NCBI RefSeq assembly: GCF_023740735.1
Contig: NZ_JAMRXH010000005.1
Location: forward strand, 62,001 to 126,000
DNA from: Nocardia sp. CDC159
Lineage (GTDB): Bacteria > Actinomycetota > Actinomycetes > Mycobacteriales > Mycobacteriaceae
Direction of reading: 5' to 3'
DNA length: 64,000 bases
How positions within the stretch are numbered: the first letter of the stretch is position 1; every line of letters begins with the position of its first letter. A model generated the notes under the pieces. That model had not been told where the DNA came from. It searched no databases and worked only from the letters and a program-made list of their open reading frames with translations. Of the stretch, positions 33,660 to 42,712 are shown piece after piece. A program made the position numbers and the translations under genes.

Positions 33660-34955
33660 ATGACCCAGAACGATGCCCTGCTGGCCATCGGCAGCGGCCT
33701 GCAACTGTACCGGGAGTATCTGGTCCGCTCGCTGCATGCGCGCGCCCGCGCGCACGGCCTGGATCTGGTGCTGCTGAACAACCTCGAACCCACCTGGCAG
33801 CGCGAGTACTTCGACGAGACCACCGTGGCCAATCTGTTCGACCACGAGATCCTGGCCGAGCGGGGCCGCGAGATCGCCCGGCGCCGCCGCATTGTCGGCG
33901 TCATGTGCTGGGACGAGCCGCTGGTGCAGCCCGCCGCCGATCTGGCCGAGGAGCTGGGGGTTCCGGGCCTGAGCGCCGACGGCGTGCGGGGCTGCCGGGA
34001 CAAGAACCGCACCCGCTCGGTGCTCACCGCCGCCGGAATGCTGCAACCGAAGTTCGCGCTCACCCACAACGTCGAGGAGGCCCGCGCGGCCGCGGCCCGC
34101 ATCGGCTACCCGGTCGTGGTCAAGCCGCAGGCCCTCGGCGCGAGCATGGGCGTGGTGCTGGCCGCGAACGAGGGCGAGCTGGACGCCGCCTTCGGCGTCG
34201 CGGCCGGGGCCAGCACCATCGGCGACGAGCCGTTCATCGGCACGGCGCTGGTCGAGGAGTTCGCGATCGGACCCGAGATCAGCATCGACGCGGCGGTCTA
34301 CAAGGGCGAGTACACGCCGATGTTCCTGGCTCGCAAACGCACCGGACTGGAACCGTATTTCGAGGAGATCGGGCATATCGTCGACGCCGACGACCCGCTG
34401 CTGCGCGACGAGGCGCTCATCGGGACGCTCGCCCGGGCTCATCGGGAATTGGGGGTGGACAACGGCATCACCCACAGCGAGGTGCGGCTGACCGAGCGCG
34501 GCCCGTTGATCATCGAGATCAACGGCCGTCTCGGCGGTGATCTGATTCCGTTCCTGGGCAAGACCGCCACCGGCATCGATCCGGGCGAGGTGCTGGTCGA
34601 TATCGCCAGCGGGCGGCGGCCCACCATCGCGCCGACCCGGAACGCGGTGGCGGGCATCCGATTCGGCTACCCGGACCGCGACCGCAAGGTGCGTTCGGTG
34701 ACCGTGCCCGAGCATGCGCCCGGCTTGGTGACCGCCGCGGCGATGGTCGAGCCCGGCGCCGAACTGCGGCTGCCGCCCGGCGGCTACATCGCGCGCCATT
34801 CGTTCGTGGTGTGCGAGGCGTCGGATCCGCGGCGCTGCGACGAATTGCTCGACGCCGCGGCCGATCTCGTCGTCCTGGACGGCGAACCGCTCGAACCGCT
34901 GGCCGAGGGCGCCACCTTCACCCTGCCCTCCGGACTCCTGGACGCCGACAAATGA
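33660..34955 (+). CDS. ATP-grasp ligase
   Basis: 431 aa from ATG 33660 (AGGAGAAGGA upstream). Central ATP-grasp domain: YPVVVKPQALGASMGVV (nucleotide loop), VEEFAIGPEISID, and EINGRLGGDLIPF with the Mg-binding Glu/Asn. The N-terminal domain is a short preATP-grasp fold and a C-terminal extension of about 100 residues follows. These enzymes activate a carboxylate as acyl phosphate and join it to an amine. Following the hydrazinoacetic acid genes, it is the best candidate for attaching the hydrazine (or its precursor) to an amino acid or other acid. Confidence 0.9.
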   Translation: MTQNDALLAIGSGLQLYREYLVRSLHARARAHGLDLVLLNNLEPTWQREYFDETTVANLFDHEILAERGREIARRRRIVGVMCWDEPLVQPAADLAEELGVPGLSADGVRGCRDKNRTRSVLTAAGMLQPKFALTHNVEEARAAAARIGYPVVVKPQALGASMGVVLAANEGELDAAFGVAAGASTIGDEPFIGTALVEEFAIGPEISIDAAVYKGEYTPMFLARKRTGLEPYFEEIGHIVDADDPLLRDEALIGTLARAHRELGVDNGITHSEVRLTERGPLIIEINGRLGGDLIPFLGKTATGIDPGEVLVDIASGRRPTIAPTRNAVAGIRFGYPDRDRKVRSVTVPEHAPGLVTAAAMVEPGAELRLPPGGYIARHSFVVCEASDPRRCDELLDAAADLVVLDGEPLEPLAEGATFTLPSGLLDADK

Positions 34956-35275
34956 TCAATTACGAGGGCCGCAGATTCCGTAACCCCGAGGCCGACGACG
35001 GTGTGGTCGCGCGCTACCACCAGAGCGGGGATCTGGTGTGGGCGCACTTCTCCGGCGGGAAGGTCCGCCGCGGCAGCGTCAACGGCGTGGTCGACAGCTC
35101 CGGCGTGCTGAAGCTGGCGTACACCATGGTGCTCGCCGACAACGAGATCATCACCGGATTCACCCACACCACACCCGAGCACACCGACGACGGCGTGTTG
35201 CGGCTGCGCGAGGAATGGCAGCGCTACGGGCCCAACGGGTCTGCCGGGGTGTCCTACCTGGAGGAGGTGCGGTGA
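34952..35275 (+). CDS. Small beta-type protein, often named n-acetylglutamate synthase-like
   Basis: 107 aa, mostly short strands with repeated turns (GDLVWAHFSGGKVRRGSVNG, VVDSSGVLKLAYTMV). Similar proteins are labelled n-acetylglutamate synthase in databases but carry no GNAT fold, and their function is not established. The ATGA overlaps at both ends couple it to the ligase and the oxidase, so it is a genuine part of the operon. May bind a substrate or act as a chaperone. Confidence 0.85.
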   Translation: MINYEGRRFRNPEADDGVVARYHQSGDLVWAHFSGGKVRRGSVNGVVDSSGVLKLAYTMVLADNEIITGFTHTTPEHTDDGVLRLREEWQRYGPNGSAGVSYLEEVR

Positions 35276-36621
35276 CCGAGCTGCAGGAGCTCGTCGGCGG
35301 CCGTCTGCTGTATCCGGGAGATCCCGGCTTCACGGCGGCCACCGCCCCGTTCAACAAGCGCTATGCCGACGTCCAGCCGACCGCGGCGCTGGCGGTACGC
35401 GACGCCGCCGATGTGTCGCGGGCCATCGTCTGGGCCCGCGACACCGGTGAGCAGATCGTGGTCCGCGGCGGCGGGCACAGCTACGCCGGCTTCTCCACCG
35501 GCACCGGGCTGGTGCTGGATCTGCGCGCACTCGACGAGATCCGGGTCGATCCTGACACCGGGCGGGTCACGGTCGGTGGCGGCGCCCGCAGCGGCGCGAT
35601 CTACGCCGCCCTGGAAAAGCACGATCTGGCCTTCCCGCTGGGCAATTCGGACGAGGTCGGCATCGGTGGGCTCACCCTCGGCGGCGGTGTGGCCGCGGTG
35701 TCGCGGGCCTTCGGGCTGACCTCGGACGCCCTGGTGGAGACCGAGGTCGTGCTCGCCGACGGCACCATCGTGCGTGCCAACGCGACCGAGCACGCCGATC
35801 TGTTCTGGGCCTGCCGTGGCGGCGGGGGCGGGAACTTCGGGGTGAACACCTCGTTCACCTTCCAGGCCCGCGACCCGCTACCGAGCTCGACCTGCCTGCT
35901 GCTGTGGGACTGGAAGCACGCGCGCGAGGTGCTGGCGGTCATGCAGCGGATCATGGCCGAGGCACCCGACGAATTCGCTGCCCGGATCGGCGTGAGCCGC
36001 GCCGGTGACTCGCCGGGCACGGTATCGGTGATCGGCCAACATCTGGGTCCGGCAAGCGAACTGCGCGACCTGCTGGCCCCGGCGATCGCGACCGCCGCGC
36101 CCCGGCACTGCGATATCAGCGACAAGACCTACTGGGAGGCCAAGGACTTCCTGCACCACGAAACCTCCGGGGACCCTTTCGCGGTGCGCACCCGCACCAC
36201 GCCGACACCGCTGTCGGAGGCGGGCATCGAGACCATCGTCGCCGCGCTGAACCGCTGGCCCGGCAGCTCCAATCCCGACGGCGGCGGCGTGGCGCTGTTC
36301 ACCTGGGGCGGGGCGATCAATCGGATTCCGGTGTCGGCCACCGCCTTCCCGCATCGCGACGTGCTGTTCCTGATCTCCATGGACACCTCGTGGAGCACCG
36401 GCGATCCGTCGCTCACGGTGTGGTCGAATCTGGAATGGCTGGACGGGCTGCATGCCGAGATGGGTGCGCACGCCAGCGATATGTCGTATGTGAACTTCAC
36501 CGATCCGTCGCTGTCGGGGTGTACGCCCTACTACGGCACGAACCTGCCGCGGCTGGAACGCATCAAGAAGCACTACGACCCCGAGAACGTCTTCGACTTC
36601 TGTCAGGCGGTGGGTTCATGA
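35272..36621 (+). CDS. BBE-type FAD-linked oxidoreductase
   Basis: 449 aa from GTG 35272. VAO/BBE fold: FAD-attaching His69 in VRGGGHSYAGFS, GGGVAAVSRAFGL, and C-terminal HYDPENVFDF. The second covalent Cys site of bicovalent BBE enzymes (GNCPTVG-like) reads GNSDEVG, so only one covalent link is expected. Such enzymes oxidise C-N, C-O or alcohol groups. In this operon it may oxidise the hydrazide or the amino-acid part. Confidence 0.9.
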   Translation: MTELQELVGGRLLYPGDPGFTAATAPFNKRYADVQPTAALAVRDAADVSRAIVWARDTGEQIVVRGGGHSYAGFSTGTGLVLDLRALDEIRVDPDTGRVTVGGGARSGAIYAALEKHDLAFPLGNSDEVGIGGLTLGGGVAAVSRAFGLTSDALVETEVVLADGTIVRANATEHADLFWACRGGGGGNFGVNTSFTFQARDPLPSSTCLLLWDWKHAREVLAVMQRIMAEAPDEFAARIGVSRAGDSPGTVSVIGQHLGPASELRDLLAPAIATAAPRHCDISDKTYWEAKDFLHHETSGDPFAVRTRTTPTPLSEAGIETIVAALNRWPGSSNPDGGGVALFTWGGAINRIPVSATAFPHRDVLFLISMDTSWSTGDPSLTVWSNLEWLDGLHAEMGAHASDMSYVNFTDPSLSGCTPYYGTNLPRLERIKKHYDPENVFDFCQAVGS

Positions 36622-37247
36622 TGACCCTGCCGGTGCGGGCGGGCGAACAGGTCGTCGAGCCCGCGGTCGCGTGGGCGGAGTCCGAATTGGATTGGGGCGA
36701 GCCGATTCCCGGTGCGCCCATCCTGCGTTCGATCGCCGGGACCGCGGTCGACCTGCGCGGGGCGATGCGCCACTTCGCGACGGGGGTGGCCGTGGTCACC
36801 ACCCATCGCGAGGGCGCGCACGACGCGGTGACCGTCAATTCGCTGGTCTCGCTGTCGCTGGAGCCGCCGCTGGTGGCGATCTCGCTGCGGCGCGACTCGC
36901 GGTTCGGGCTCGATCTGCTCGCCTCGCGGGAGTGGAACGTCTGCATTCTCGGCGGCGAGTCCGGCTCGGTGGCAAGCACTTTCGCGCGCGATCGCCAGAC
37001 CCGCACCGCGGCCCTGGCGGCGCTGCCCACCCGCCCGGGCACCCGCACCGACGCGCTGCTGCTGGACGCTCCGGGCTGGCTGGAATGCGTGCTCGACCGC
37101 ACCTACGAGGTCGGCGACCACACCCTGTTCATCGGGGTGGTGGTCGCGGCCGGAACCCATGAGCCGGGCGCGCAACTGCTGTTCACGCACGGCCGCTTTC
37201 ACATTCTCGACCACTCCCCCGACACCCGCCCAGGAGGCACCCCGTGA
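36618..37247 (+). CDS. Flavin reductase of a two-component monooxygenase
   Basis: 209 aa from ATG 36618. NADH:FMN/FAD reductase domain of the HpaC type: TGVAVVTTHREGAHDAVTVN, SLSLEPPLVAISL and the terminal FTHGRFHIL. It supplies reduced flavin to the acyl-CoA-dehydrogenase-fold oxygenase encoded next. About 40 extra N-terminal residues precede the domain. The start and stop overlap both neighbours by 4 nt. Confidence 0.92.
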   Translation: MMTLPVRAGEQVVEPAVAWAESELDWGEPIPGAPILRSIAGTAVDLRGAMRHFATGVAVVTTHREGAHDAVTVNSLVSLSLEPPLVAISLRRDSRFGLDLLASREWNVCILGGESGSVASTFARDRQTRTAALAALPTRPGTRTDALLLDAPGWLECVLDRTYEVGDHTLFIGVVVAAGTHEPGAQLLFTHGRFHILDHSPDTRPGGTP

Positions 37248-38425
37248 CCATCGTCGACGAACCCCGTCTCACCGACCGCGGCCCCGAGGCCGCCGAGATC
37301 CTGGCCCGCGCCCAGGCGATCGCGCCGCTGGTGCGCGAGCGCGCCGAGGAGATCGAGCGGCTGCGCCGGTTGCCCGACGATATCGTGGAGCTGCTGCGCG
37401 ACGCCGGTGTGTTCCGGATGGCCTTCGGAAAGCACTGGGGCGGACCGGAACTCACCTCCATCGAGCAGACCGAGGTGGTCGAGGCGCTGGCCTACGGCGA
37501 CGCCTCGGTGGGCTGGTGCGCGATGATCGGCTCCGACACCGGCCTGTACGCCAACTTCCTCGCCGAGGAGGTGGCGCGCAAGATGTTCCCGAGCCTGGAC
37601 ATGGCCACCGCCGGGCTGCTGTTCCCGATCGGGCACGCCGAGATCGTGCCCGGCGGCTACCGGCTGACCGGCCGCTGGCAGTTCGGCAGCGGCATCAACC
37701 ACGCCGATTGGGTGGTGTCGGGCGGATTCATCTTCCGCGACGGCAAGCCCGAACCGGACGAGAACGGCAGTCACGATTCGAAGCTGTTCATGGTGCCGCG
37801 CGATCAGGTCGAACTGCTCGACACCTGGCACACCACCGGCCTGTCCGGCAGCGGCAGCTGCGACTACACCATCACCGACGTCTTCGTGCCCACCGAGCAC
37901 ACCCTGGTGTTCTCGGAGGTGCACGGCCCGGCCGGACCGCTGGCCCAGCCCGAGGTCCACATGCGCAATATGCCCGGCGTCCCGCTGGGCGTGGCCCGCG
38001 CGGCGCTGGACCACGTGCGCACCGAATCCGCCGCCCGCGCCGACGACTACCGGCTGCAGGTCACCCTCGCCGACTGCGAGGCCGACTACCACGCCACCCG
38101 CGCCGGGGTCTACACCGCGCTGCGCCGGGAATGGGAGGTCCTCTCCGACGGCGGCACCCTCGACGACCTCACCCCGGAAGAGCGTGCGGCACTCCCCCTC
38201 TCGCGCCTGCACGCCTTCCGCACCGCCCGCTCGATCGTCCTGCGCCTCTACGACCTGCGCCAAACCGCCTCGATCTACAAGCCCTCCCCCCTGGACCGCT
38301 GGCTGCGCGACACCACCACGATGTGCCAGCACGTCGTGGCCCAGGACCGCATCCTCCAATCCGCAGGCGCCCACCTCACCGGCGGCACCCCCAGCTTCCG
38401 CCTCGCCCTGGGCATCACCAGCTAG
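37244..38425 (+). CDS. Acyl-CoA-dehydrogenase-fold flavin monooxygenase (group D)
   Basis: 393 aa, ACAD fold: ALAYGDASVGWCAMIGSD, GRWQFGSGINHADWVVSGG and the C-terminal HLTGGTPSFRLALG. Members with a flavin reductase next door are two-component hydroxylases or N-oxygenases (HpaB/HsaA/DszC type). Coupled to the reductase by a 4-nt overlap and last in the operon. It could N-hydroxylate or dehydrogenate the hydrazine, e.g. on the way to hydrazone, azo or diazo forms. Substrate is inference. Confidence 0.9.
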   Translation: MTIVDEPRLTDRGPEAAEILARAQAIAPLVRERAEEIERLRRLPDDIVELLRDAGVFRMAFGKHWGGPELTSIEQTEVVEALAYGDASVGWCAMIGSDTGLYANFLAEEVARKMFPSLDMATAGLLFPIGHAEIVPGGYRLTGRWQFGSGINHADWVVSGGFIFRDGKPEPDENGSHDSKLFMVPRDQVELLDTWHTTGLSGSGSCDYTITDVFVPTEHTLVFSEVHGPAGPLAQPEVHMRNMPGVPLGVARAALDHVRTESAARADDYRLQVTLADCEADYHATRAGVYTALRREWEVLSDGGTLDDLTPEERAALPLSRLHAFRTARSIVLRLYDLRQTASIYKPSPLDRWLRDTTTMCQHVVAQDRILQSAGAHLTGGTPSFRLALGITS

Positions 38426-38461
38426 CCCCCCAGCGCGCGGCCCCCGGGAGCGGGCACCAAT

Positions 38462-38631
38462 CGCCGCACCCTCTCCCGCACTTCGCACCCCCTGCGGGCG
38501 GCCGGAAGGGGTGCGAGGCATCGGAAGGGGTGCGGCGATCCGAACGGTGGCGGCGACGGTCGCACCCTTTCTGGGCCTTCGCACCCCTTGCGGGCAGCGA
38601 GAAGGGGTGCGAAGCGCGGAAAGGGGTGCGG
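38462..38631. repeat. Two tandem copies (B, C) of the nested palindromic repeat
   Basis: Copies at 38462-38535 and 38561-38631 match copy A at 6904-6977. Each has inner arms CGCACCCC and GGGGTGCG around a TGCGGGC core and outer arms CGCACCC and GGGGTGCGG. They lie between the end of the hydrazine operon and the YnfA gene and could serve as its terminator. Confidence 0.72.
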
Positions 38632-38650
38632 GGTTCGCTACGGTCGGGGC

Positions 38651-38983
38651 ATGATCGTTGCCCGGTCGTTGGTGTTGTTCGGGTTGGCCGCGCTCGCCGA
38701 GATCGGCGGGGCGTGGCTGGTGTGGCAGGGGTGGCGCGAACATCGTGGGGTGGTGTGGATCGCGGCGGGCATCATTGCCCTGGGCGCCTACGGGTTCGTC
38801 GCCACCTTTCAGCCGGATCCCAATTTCGGACGCATCCTTGCCGCTTACGGCGGCGTCTTCGTGGCCGGGTCGCTGGCCTGGGGTATGGCCGTGGACGGGT
38901 TCCGGCCCGACCGATTCGACGTGCTGGGTGCGGTGATCTGCCTGGTGGGAGTGGCCGTGATCATGTACGCGCCGCGGCACTGA
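38651..38983 (+). CDS. YnfA/UPF0060-family membrane protein
   Basis: 110 aa, four hydrophobic helices. Family landmarks: [20 protein letters not shown] near the N-terminus, [20 protein letters not shown], and [20 protein letters not shown] at the end. YnfA proteins are small, often drug-transport-related membrane proteins. ATG 38651 follows the palindromic repeats. Its stop lies 6 nt from that of the convergent ABC-F gene. Confidence 0.92.
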   Translation: MIVARSLVLFGLAALAEIGGAWLVWQGWREHRGVVWIAAGIIALGAYGFVATFQPDPNFGRILAAYGGVFVAGSLAWGMAVDGFRPDRFDVLGAVICLVGVAVIMYAPRH

Positions 38984-38989
38984 CGCCGA

Positions 38990-40597
38990 TCACCCCGGCT
39001 GGCCCGGCGCGTCGCGATCGACCAGACCGGCCGCGGTGAGCTCGAGCCTGCGGGTCACCCCGATCTCGTCGAGGAAGCGCGGGTCGTGGCTCACCACGAT
39101 CAGCGCGCCCTCGAACCCGGCCAGCGCCTCGGTGAGGTGACGCAGGCTGGGCAGGTCGAGGTTGTTGGTCGGCTCGTCGAGCAGCAGCAGCCGTGGCGCC
39201 GGGTCGGCCAGCAGCAGCATCGCCAGCGCCGCCCGCAGCCGCTCCCCGCCCGAGAGCGCGCCCGCGGCCACATCGGCGTCCGCGCCGCGGAACAGGAAAC
39301 GGGCGAGCTGCGACCGGACCCGTTCGGCCGAGGCATGCGGCGCCTGGGCCGCGATGTTCTCGAACACCGACCTCGACTCGTCGAAGATGTTCAGCCGCTG
39401 CGGAAGCAGCCGCCACGGCACCTTCGGCGGCTCGGCGACGATGCGCCGCAGCAACGTCGTCTTACCCGCGCCGTTGCGGCCGGTGAGCGCGATCCGTTCC
39501 GGCCCGCTCACCGTGAGCGAGACCACCGGACCGTTGGCCAGTTCCACCTCGTGCAGCTCGATCACGTCCTGCCCGGGATACAAACGGGTGCCGGGCAATT
39601 CGACGCGAATCTCCCGGTCGTCACGCAGCAGCTCCTGCGCATGGGCGAGGGTTTCCTTGGCCTCCTCCACCTTGGCGATGTGGCTGTTGCGCAGCTTGCC
39701 CGCCGACACCTGGGCCTGGCGCTTGCGCTCCTGCATCACGATCTTCGGCTCCCGCTTCTGCTCGTACATCTTCTGCCCGTAGCGCTTGCGGCGGTCGAGC
39801 TTGATGCGGGCCTCGACCAGCTCGCGCGCCTGCTTGCGAACATCGCTGCGGGCATCGCGGACGGCCGCGCGGGCGGCCTCCTGCTCGGCTTCGACGATCG
39901 CCTCGTAATCGTCGAAATTGCCACCGAACAAGCGAATTTCACCGCCCCGCAGCTCGGCGACGGCCGCGACGCGCGAGAGCAGCTCCCGATCGTGACTGAC
40001 CGTCAGCACGGTCCCCGGGAACTGCCCGACCACCTCGTAGAGCCGCTCGCGCGCGGCCGCGTCGAGATTGTTGGTCGGCTCGTCGAGCAGCAGCACATCC
40101 GGTTCGGCCAGCAGCTCGGCCACCAGGCCGAGCAGCACGGTCTCCCCGCCCGAGAGCGTCTCCAGCCGCCGATCCAGCTGCGCCACATCATCGGCCAGAT
40201 AGTGCAACCCGAGCCGTCCCAGCAGCGCGATCGCCCGCTCCTCGACATCCCAACGGCTGCCGACGATTTCGAAGTCCGCCTCGGTGGCAGCACCGGATTC
40301 GATGCGATGCAGGGCATTTCGCACATCGTCGATACCCAGCACCGCGTCCACCCGCTGCCCCGCGGCGAGCCCGAGATCCTGACGCAGATATCCGAGCCGC
40401 CCACCGACGGTGACCGACCCACGAACCGGCCGCAACTCCCCGGCGATCAGCCGCAACAGCGTGGACTTCCCCGCACCGTTGCTGCCCACCAACCCTATAT
40501 GCCCAGGCCCCAGCGCCGCATCCAGCCCCTCGAACACCGGCGTCCCATCGGGCCAGGCGAAGGTGAGATCGGAAATGGAAACAGAGGTAATAGACAT
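38990..40597 (-). CDS. ABC-F family ribosome-acting ATPase
   Basis: 535 aa with two ABC domains: Walker A GSNGAGKST and GRNGAGKTT, two LSGGE signatures, two LLLDEPTNNLD Walker B stretches, and no membrane segment. An interdomain linker with a highly basic helix (KRYGQKMYEQKREPKIVMQE) is typical of ABC-F proteins that act on ribosomes; some give antibiotic resistance. Its place between the biosynthetic cluster and the tail module could make it a self-protection gene, though a general role is equally possible. No clear leader peptide was found in its upstream 150 bases. Confidence 0.92.
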   Translation of the reverse strand: MSITSVSISDLTFAWPDGTPVFEGLDAALGPGHIGLVGSNGAGKSTLLRLIAGELRPVRGSVTVGGRLGYLRQDLGLAAGQRVDAVLGIDDVRNALHRIESGAATEADFEIVGSRWDVEERAIALLGRLGLHYLADDVAQLDRRLETLSGGETVLLGLVAELLAEPDVLLLDEPTNNLDAAARERLYEVVGQFPGTVLTVSHDRELLSRVAAVAELRGGEIRLFGGNFDDYEAIVEAEQEAARAAVRDARSDVRKQARELVEARIKLDRRKRYGQKMYEQKREPKIVMQERKRQAQVSAGKLRNSHIAKVEEAKETLAHAQELLRDDREIRVELPGTRLYPGQDVIELHEVELANGPVVSLTVSGPERIALTGRNGAGKTTLLRRIVAEPPKVPWRLLPQRLNIFDESRSVFENIAAQAPHASAERVRSQLARFLFRGADADVAAGALSGGERLRAALAMLLLADPAPRLLLLDEPTNNLDLPSLRHLTEALAGFEGALIVVSHDPRFLDEIGVTRRLELTAAGLVDRDAPGQPG

Positions 40598-40751
40598 GTG
40601 CGTGCTCCTGAGGGTGGCGAGGGATGCGGCGCGCGAATGCGGGCCACTCGGGGCTACCTCAGAAGAGCAACGGCACGACTCCGATCAACGGGAACAAGAC
40701 CTTCAACAAGCTAGCGGCGACAACGAGCTCGCGCAAGAGGTTTTCGAACGA

Positions 40752-41960
40752 CTACGACTCCGTGACACGCACATAGGATTCGGCGTTGGTATCGACGACC
40801 GGATGGTACGAAGCGACAGAGCTCCTGGCCTGGACGGTGATCACATCGCCCGCGTTGACCGTCGCCGTAATCGACGCACCGATCGTCGCGTTGCCCCCGC
40901 TGGGCACCTTCCGGGGGGTGCCGACGACCACTACCGTGCGGTTGACGAGCAACTGAACCCTGACCTCCGCCTCGGGCACGAATTGACCGGCGCTACTGAA
41001 TACCACCGAGGCGACGATCTTGGCCCCGACCTTCGGATTCTGAACGACCAGGCCGTCCGAGGACACCGCGGACCCCGGATAGCGTTCGGTATCGGGTTTC
41101 CACCCGGAAATGGTTTCCCAGGTCGAGCTGCTCATTCGATTCCAGTAACCGTTCTTGGTCATCGACGACGGCTGAAAGCTCGATACGGCGTCCACGGTCA
41201 ACGAACCCGCGCCGGTATGCCTCGCCTCGGCACCGGCCCGTGCGGTACTCACCTGTGCCAGCGTGCCCTCCCCGGCACCGGTGGCGGGTAGCCCGGTGAG
41301 TACCGACAGCGCACCGGCCCCGGAGATGGCCGACCGGGAACCGGACGCCGCCGAAAACGCCCCGGCCGCACCGTGATCCACCGCCACCACGACCGGGCCC
41401 GCCGCGCCGGTCGCCGCGCTCAGGCTGCCCTCGGCGGTTCCCCGGATGGTTTCCGGCGACAGGCCCGAATACCGCCCCTCCGAGTTGAACACCGCGTCCA
41501 CGACCGCCGTGGCGATGCAGACGACGGCGGCCGAACCCGCGGCGCGCGCCGGTGCCGCGCCACCGACCCTGATCTCGGCACTCGCGGCCCCGGACGCCGC
41601 CGCGGGCACGGGCGACAGCACGGGTCTGCCGGACCTGATCGCGACGCGCGCGGTCGCCGTACCGCTGCCGCCGGCGGTGGAAGGTAGTGCCGACCAGGCC
41701 GACGGCTCACCGGCGAGCGCACCGGACCCGGCCGCGGGCGCCGGTGCCGCGGCGCGGACGGCATCGTAGCCCGGGACAACGGCCGCCGAACCGTTGAAAC
41801 TCGCCACCAGATACGGTCGAATCACCGGAACCTCGGTCACCAGAAACGTTCTCGGCGCACCTGGCGGAATCGACTGGACTCCAACCACTTTCGGAGCCCG
41901 CACCACAGCGGTGGGCACCGTCGGCGACACGGCGCGCACCTGAGACTGCCGCGGAGCCAT
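40752..41960 (-). CDS. Tail fibre/minor tail-like protein with Ala/Gly/Ser-rich repeats
   Basis: 402 aa from ATG 41960 (GGAGGAAG upstream). About residues 50-265 are a low-complexity Ala/Gly/Ser/Val region with a GSGxA-like period, probably a fibrous or beta-helical shaft; the last 130 residues form a compact, Trp- and Val-rich domain (WNRMSSSTWETISGWKPD). This fits the last, tip-distal fibre gene of a siphovirus-like tail operon. No enzymatic motif seen. Confidence 0.72.
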   Translation of the reverse strand: MAPRQSQVRAVSPTVPTAVVRAPKVVGVQSIPPGAPRTFLVTEVPVIRPYLVASFNGSAAVVPGYDAVRAAAPAPAAGSGALAGEPSAWSALPSTAGGSGTATARVAIRSGRPVLSPVPAAASGAASAEIRVGGAAPARAAGSAAVVCIATAVVDAVFNSEGRYSGLSPETIRGTAEGSLSAATGAAGPVVVAVDHGAAGAFSAASGSRSAISGAGALSVLTGLPATGAGEGTLAQVSTARAGAEARHTGAGSLTVDAVSSFQPSSMTKNGYWNRMSSSTWETISGWKPDTERYPGSAVSSDGLVVQNPKVGAKIVASVVFSSAGQFVPEAEVRVQLLVNRTVVVVGTPRKVPSGGNATIGASITATVNAGDVITVQARSSVASYHPVVDTNAESYVRVTES

Positions 41961-41974
41961 TCGGCTTCCTCCGA

Positions 41975-42337
41975 TCAGCTCTGGGTGAAGGTCGGGGTGA
42001 TCAGCAGCTGGCCCTGACCGCCCAGGGTGGTCGAGCTGATGGCGACCTTGTCGATGAAGTCGGCCTGACCACCCTTCTCGGACTTCCACAGACCCACATA
42101 GGTGTAGGTGCCGGCGGGCAGATCGATGGTCACCTGGGAGCCGGTGATCACACCGCCGGTGCCGGAGGTCCAGGTGGTCTGCTTGCGGACGTAGGCGGGC
42201 GCGCCGTCCTTGGCCTCGTTGGCCCCGGTGGTACCGGGATCGGCGGTGTGGACGCTCACATAGGCGGCGGGCGCACCCGCGAACATCTTGTACGCGTCGG
42301 CGAGCGCCTGGCGAACGGCGGCGACTGCAATGGCCAT
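41975..42337 (-). CDS. Small tail-associated (fibre) protein
   Basis: 120 aa. Begins with a helix (AVAAVRQALADAYKMF) followed by a Gly/Thr-rich beta domain (AYVSVHTADPGTTG, GTYTYVGLW). Similar small proteins lie near fibre genes in actinophages. Function unknown; precedes the fibre-like gene by 14 nt. Confidence 0.7.
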   Translation of the reverse strand: MAIAVAAVRQALADAYKMFAGAPAAYVSVHTADPGTTGANEAKDGAPAYVRKQTTWTSGTGGVITGSQVTIDLPAGTYTYVGLWKSEKGGQADFIDKVAISSTTLGGQGQLLITPTFTQS

Positions 42338-42382
42338 GGTTTTCTCCTTGGATCGAAATGGGTTGCGCGGCAGCCGGTTCGG

Positions 42383-42712
42383 CTACTGCTTGCGACGCAC
42401 GGCGCCGTAGAACCAGAGGTACTCGGTGCTGGGCGTGGTCGGATACGACACGTACAGGCGGTATTTCGCGCCGCTGGGGATCGCATCCGCGAAATCGGAT
42501 TGCACGACGAATTTGGCCTCCGTGTTGGTGAGCACCGCATTCCAGGTGTCGAGCGTCCGCTCCGCGGCATCGAACAGCACGATGCGCACGGTGGTGCCGC
42601 TCGGGAAGAACGCACCGTCGGCCAGGGCCAGGGTGTGCACGAAATCGGCGCCCTTGGACAGCACCAGGGTGCGACTGGTCGGGTCGTATCCGAGCTGGGT
42701 CTGCTCGGTCAT
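42383..42712 (-). CDS. Tail-module protein, beta-rich
   Basis: 109 aa from ATG 42712, coupled (ATGA) to the small gene just upstream. A beta-sandwich-like composition (VRIVLFDAAERTLDTWNAVL, YRLYVSYPTTPSTEYLWFYG) like DUF7264/LtfC-type phage baseplate or fibre-base proteins. No named family is certain. Confidence 0.72.
   Translation of the reverse strand: MTEQTQLGYDPTSRTLVLSKGADFVHTLALADGAFFPSGTTVRIVLFDAAERTLDTWNAVLTNTEAKFVVQSDFADAIPSGAKYRLYVSYPTTPSTEYLWFYGAVRRKQ

Noticed and set aside
40598..40751. Leader peptide or attenuator before the ABC-F gene
   Set aside because: No convincing small frame with a ribosome site or competing hairpins was found; only a weak CTGAGG/CCTCAG pairing.
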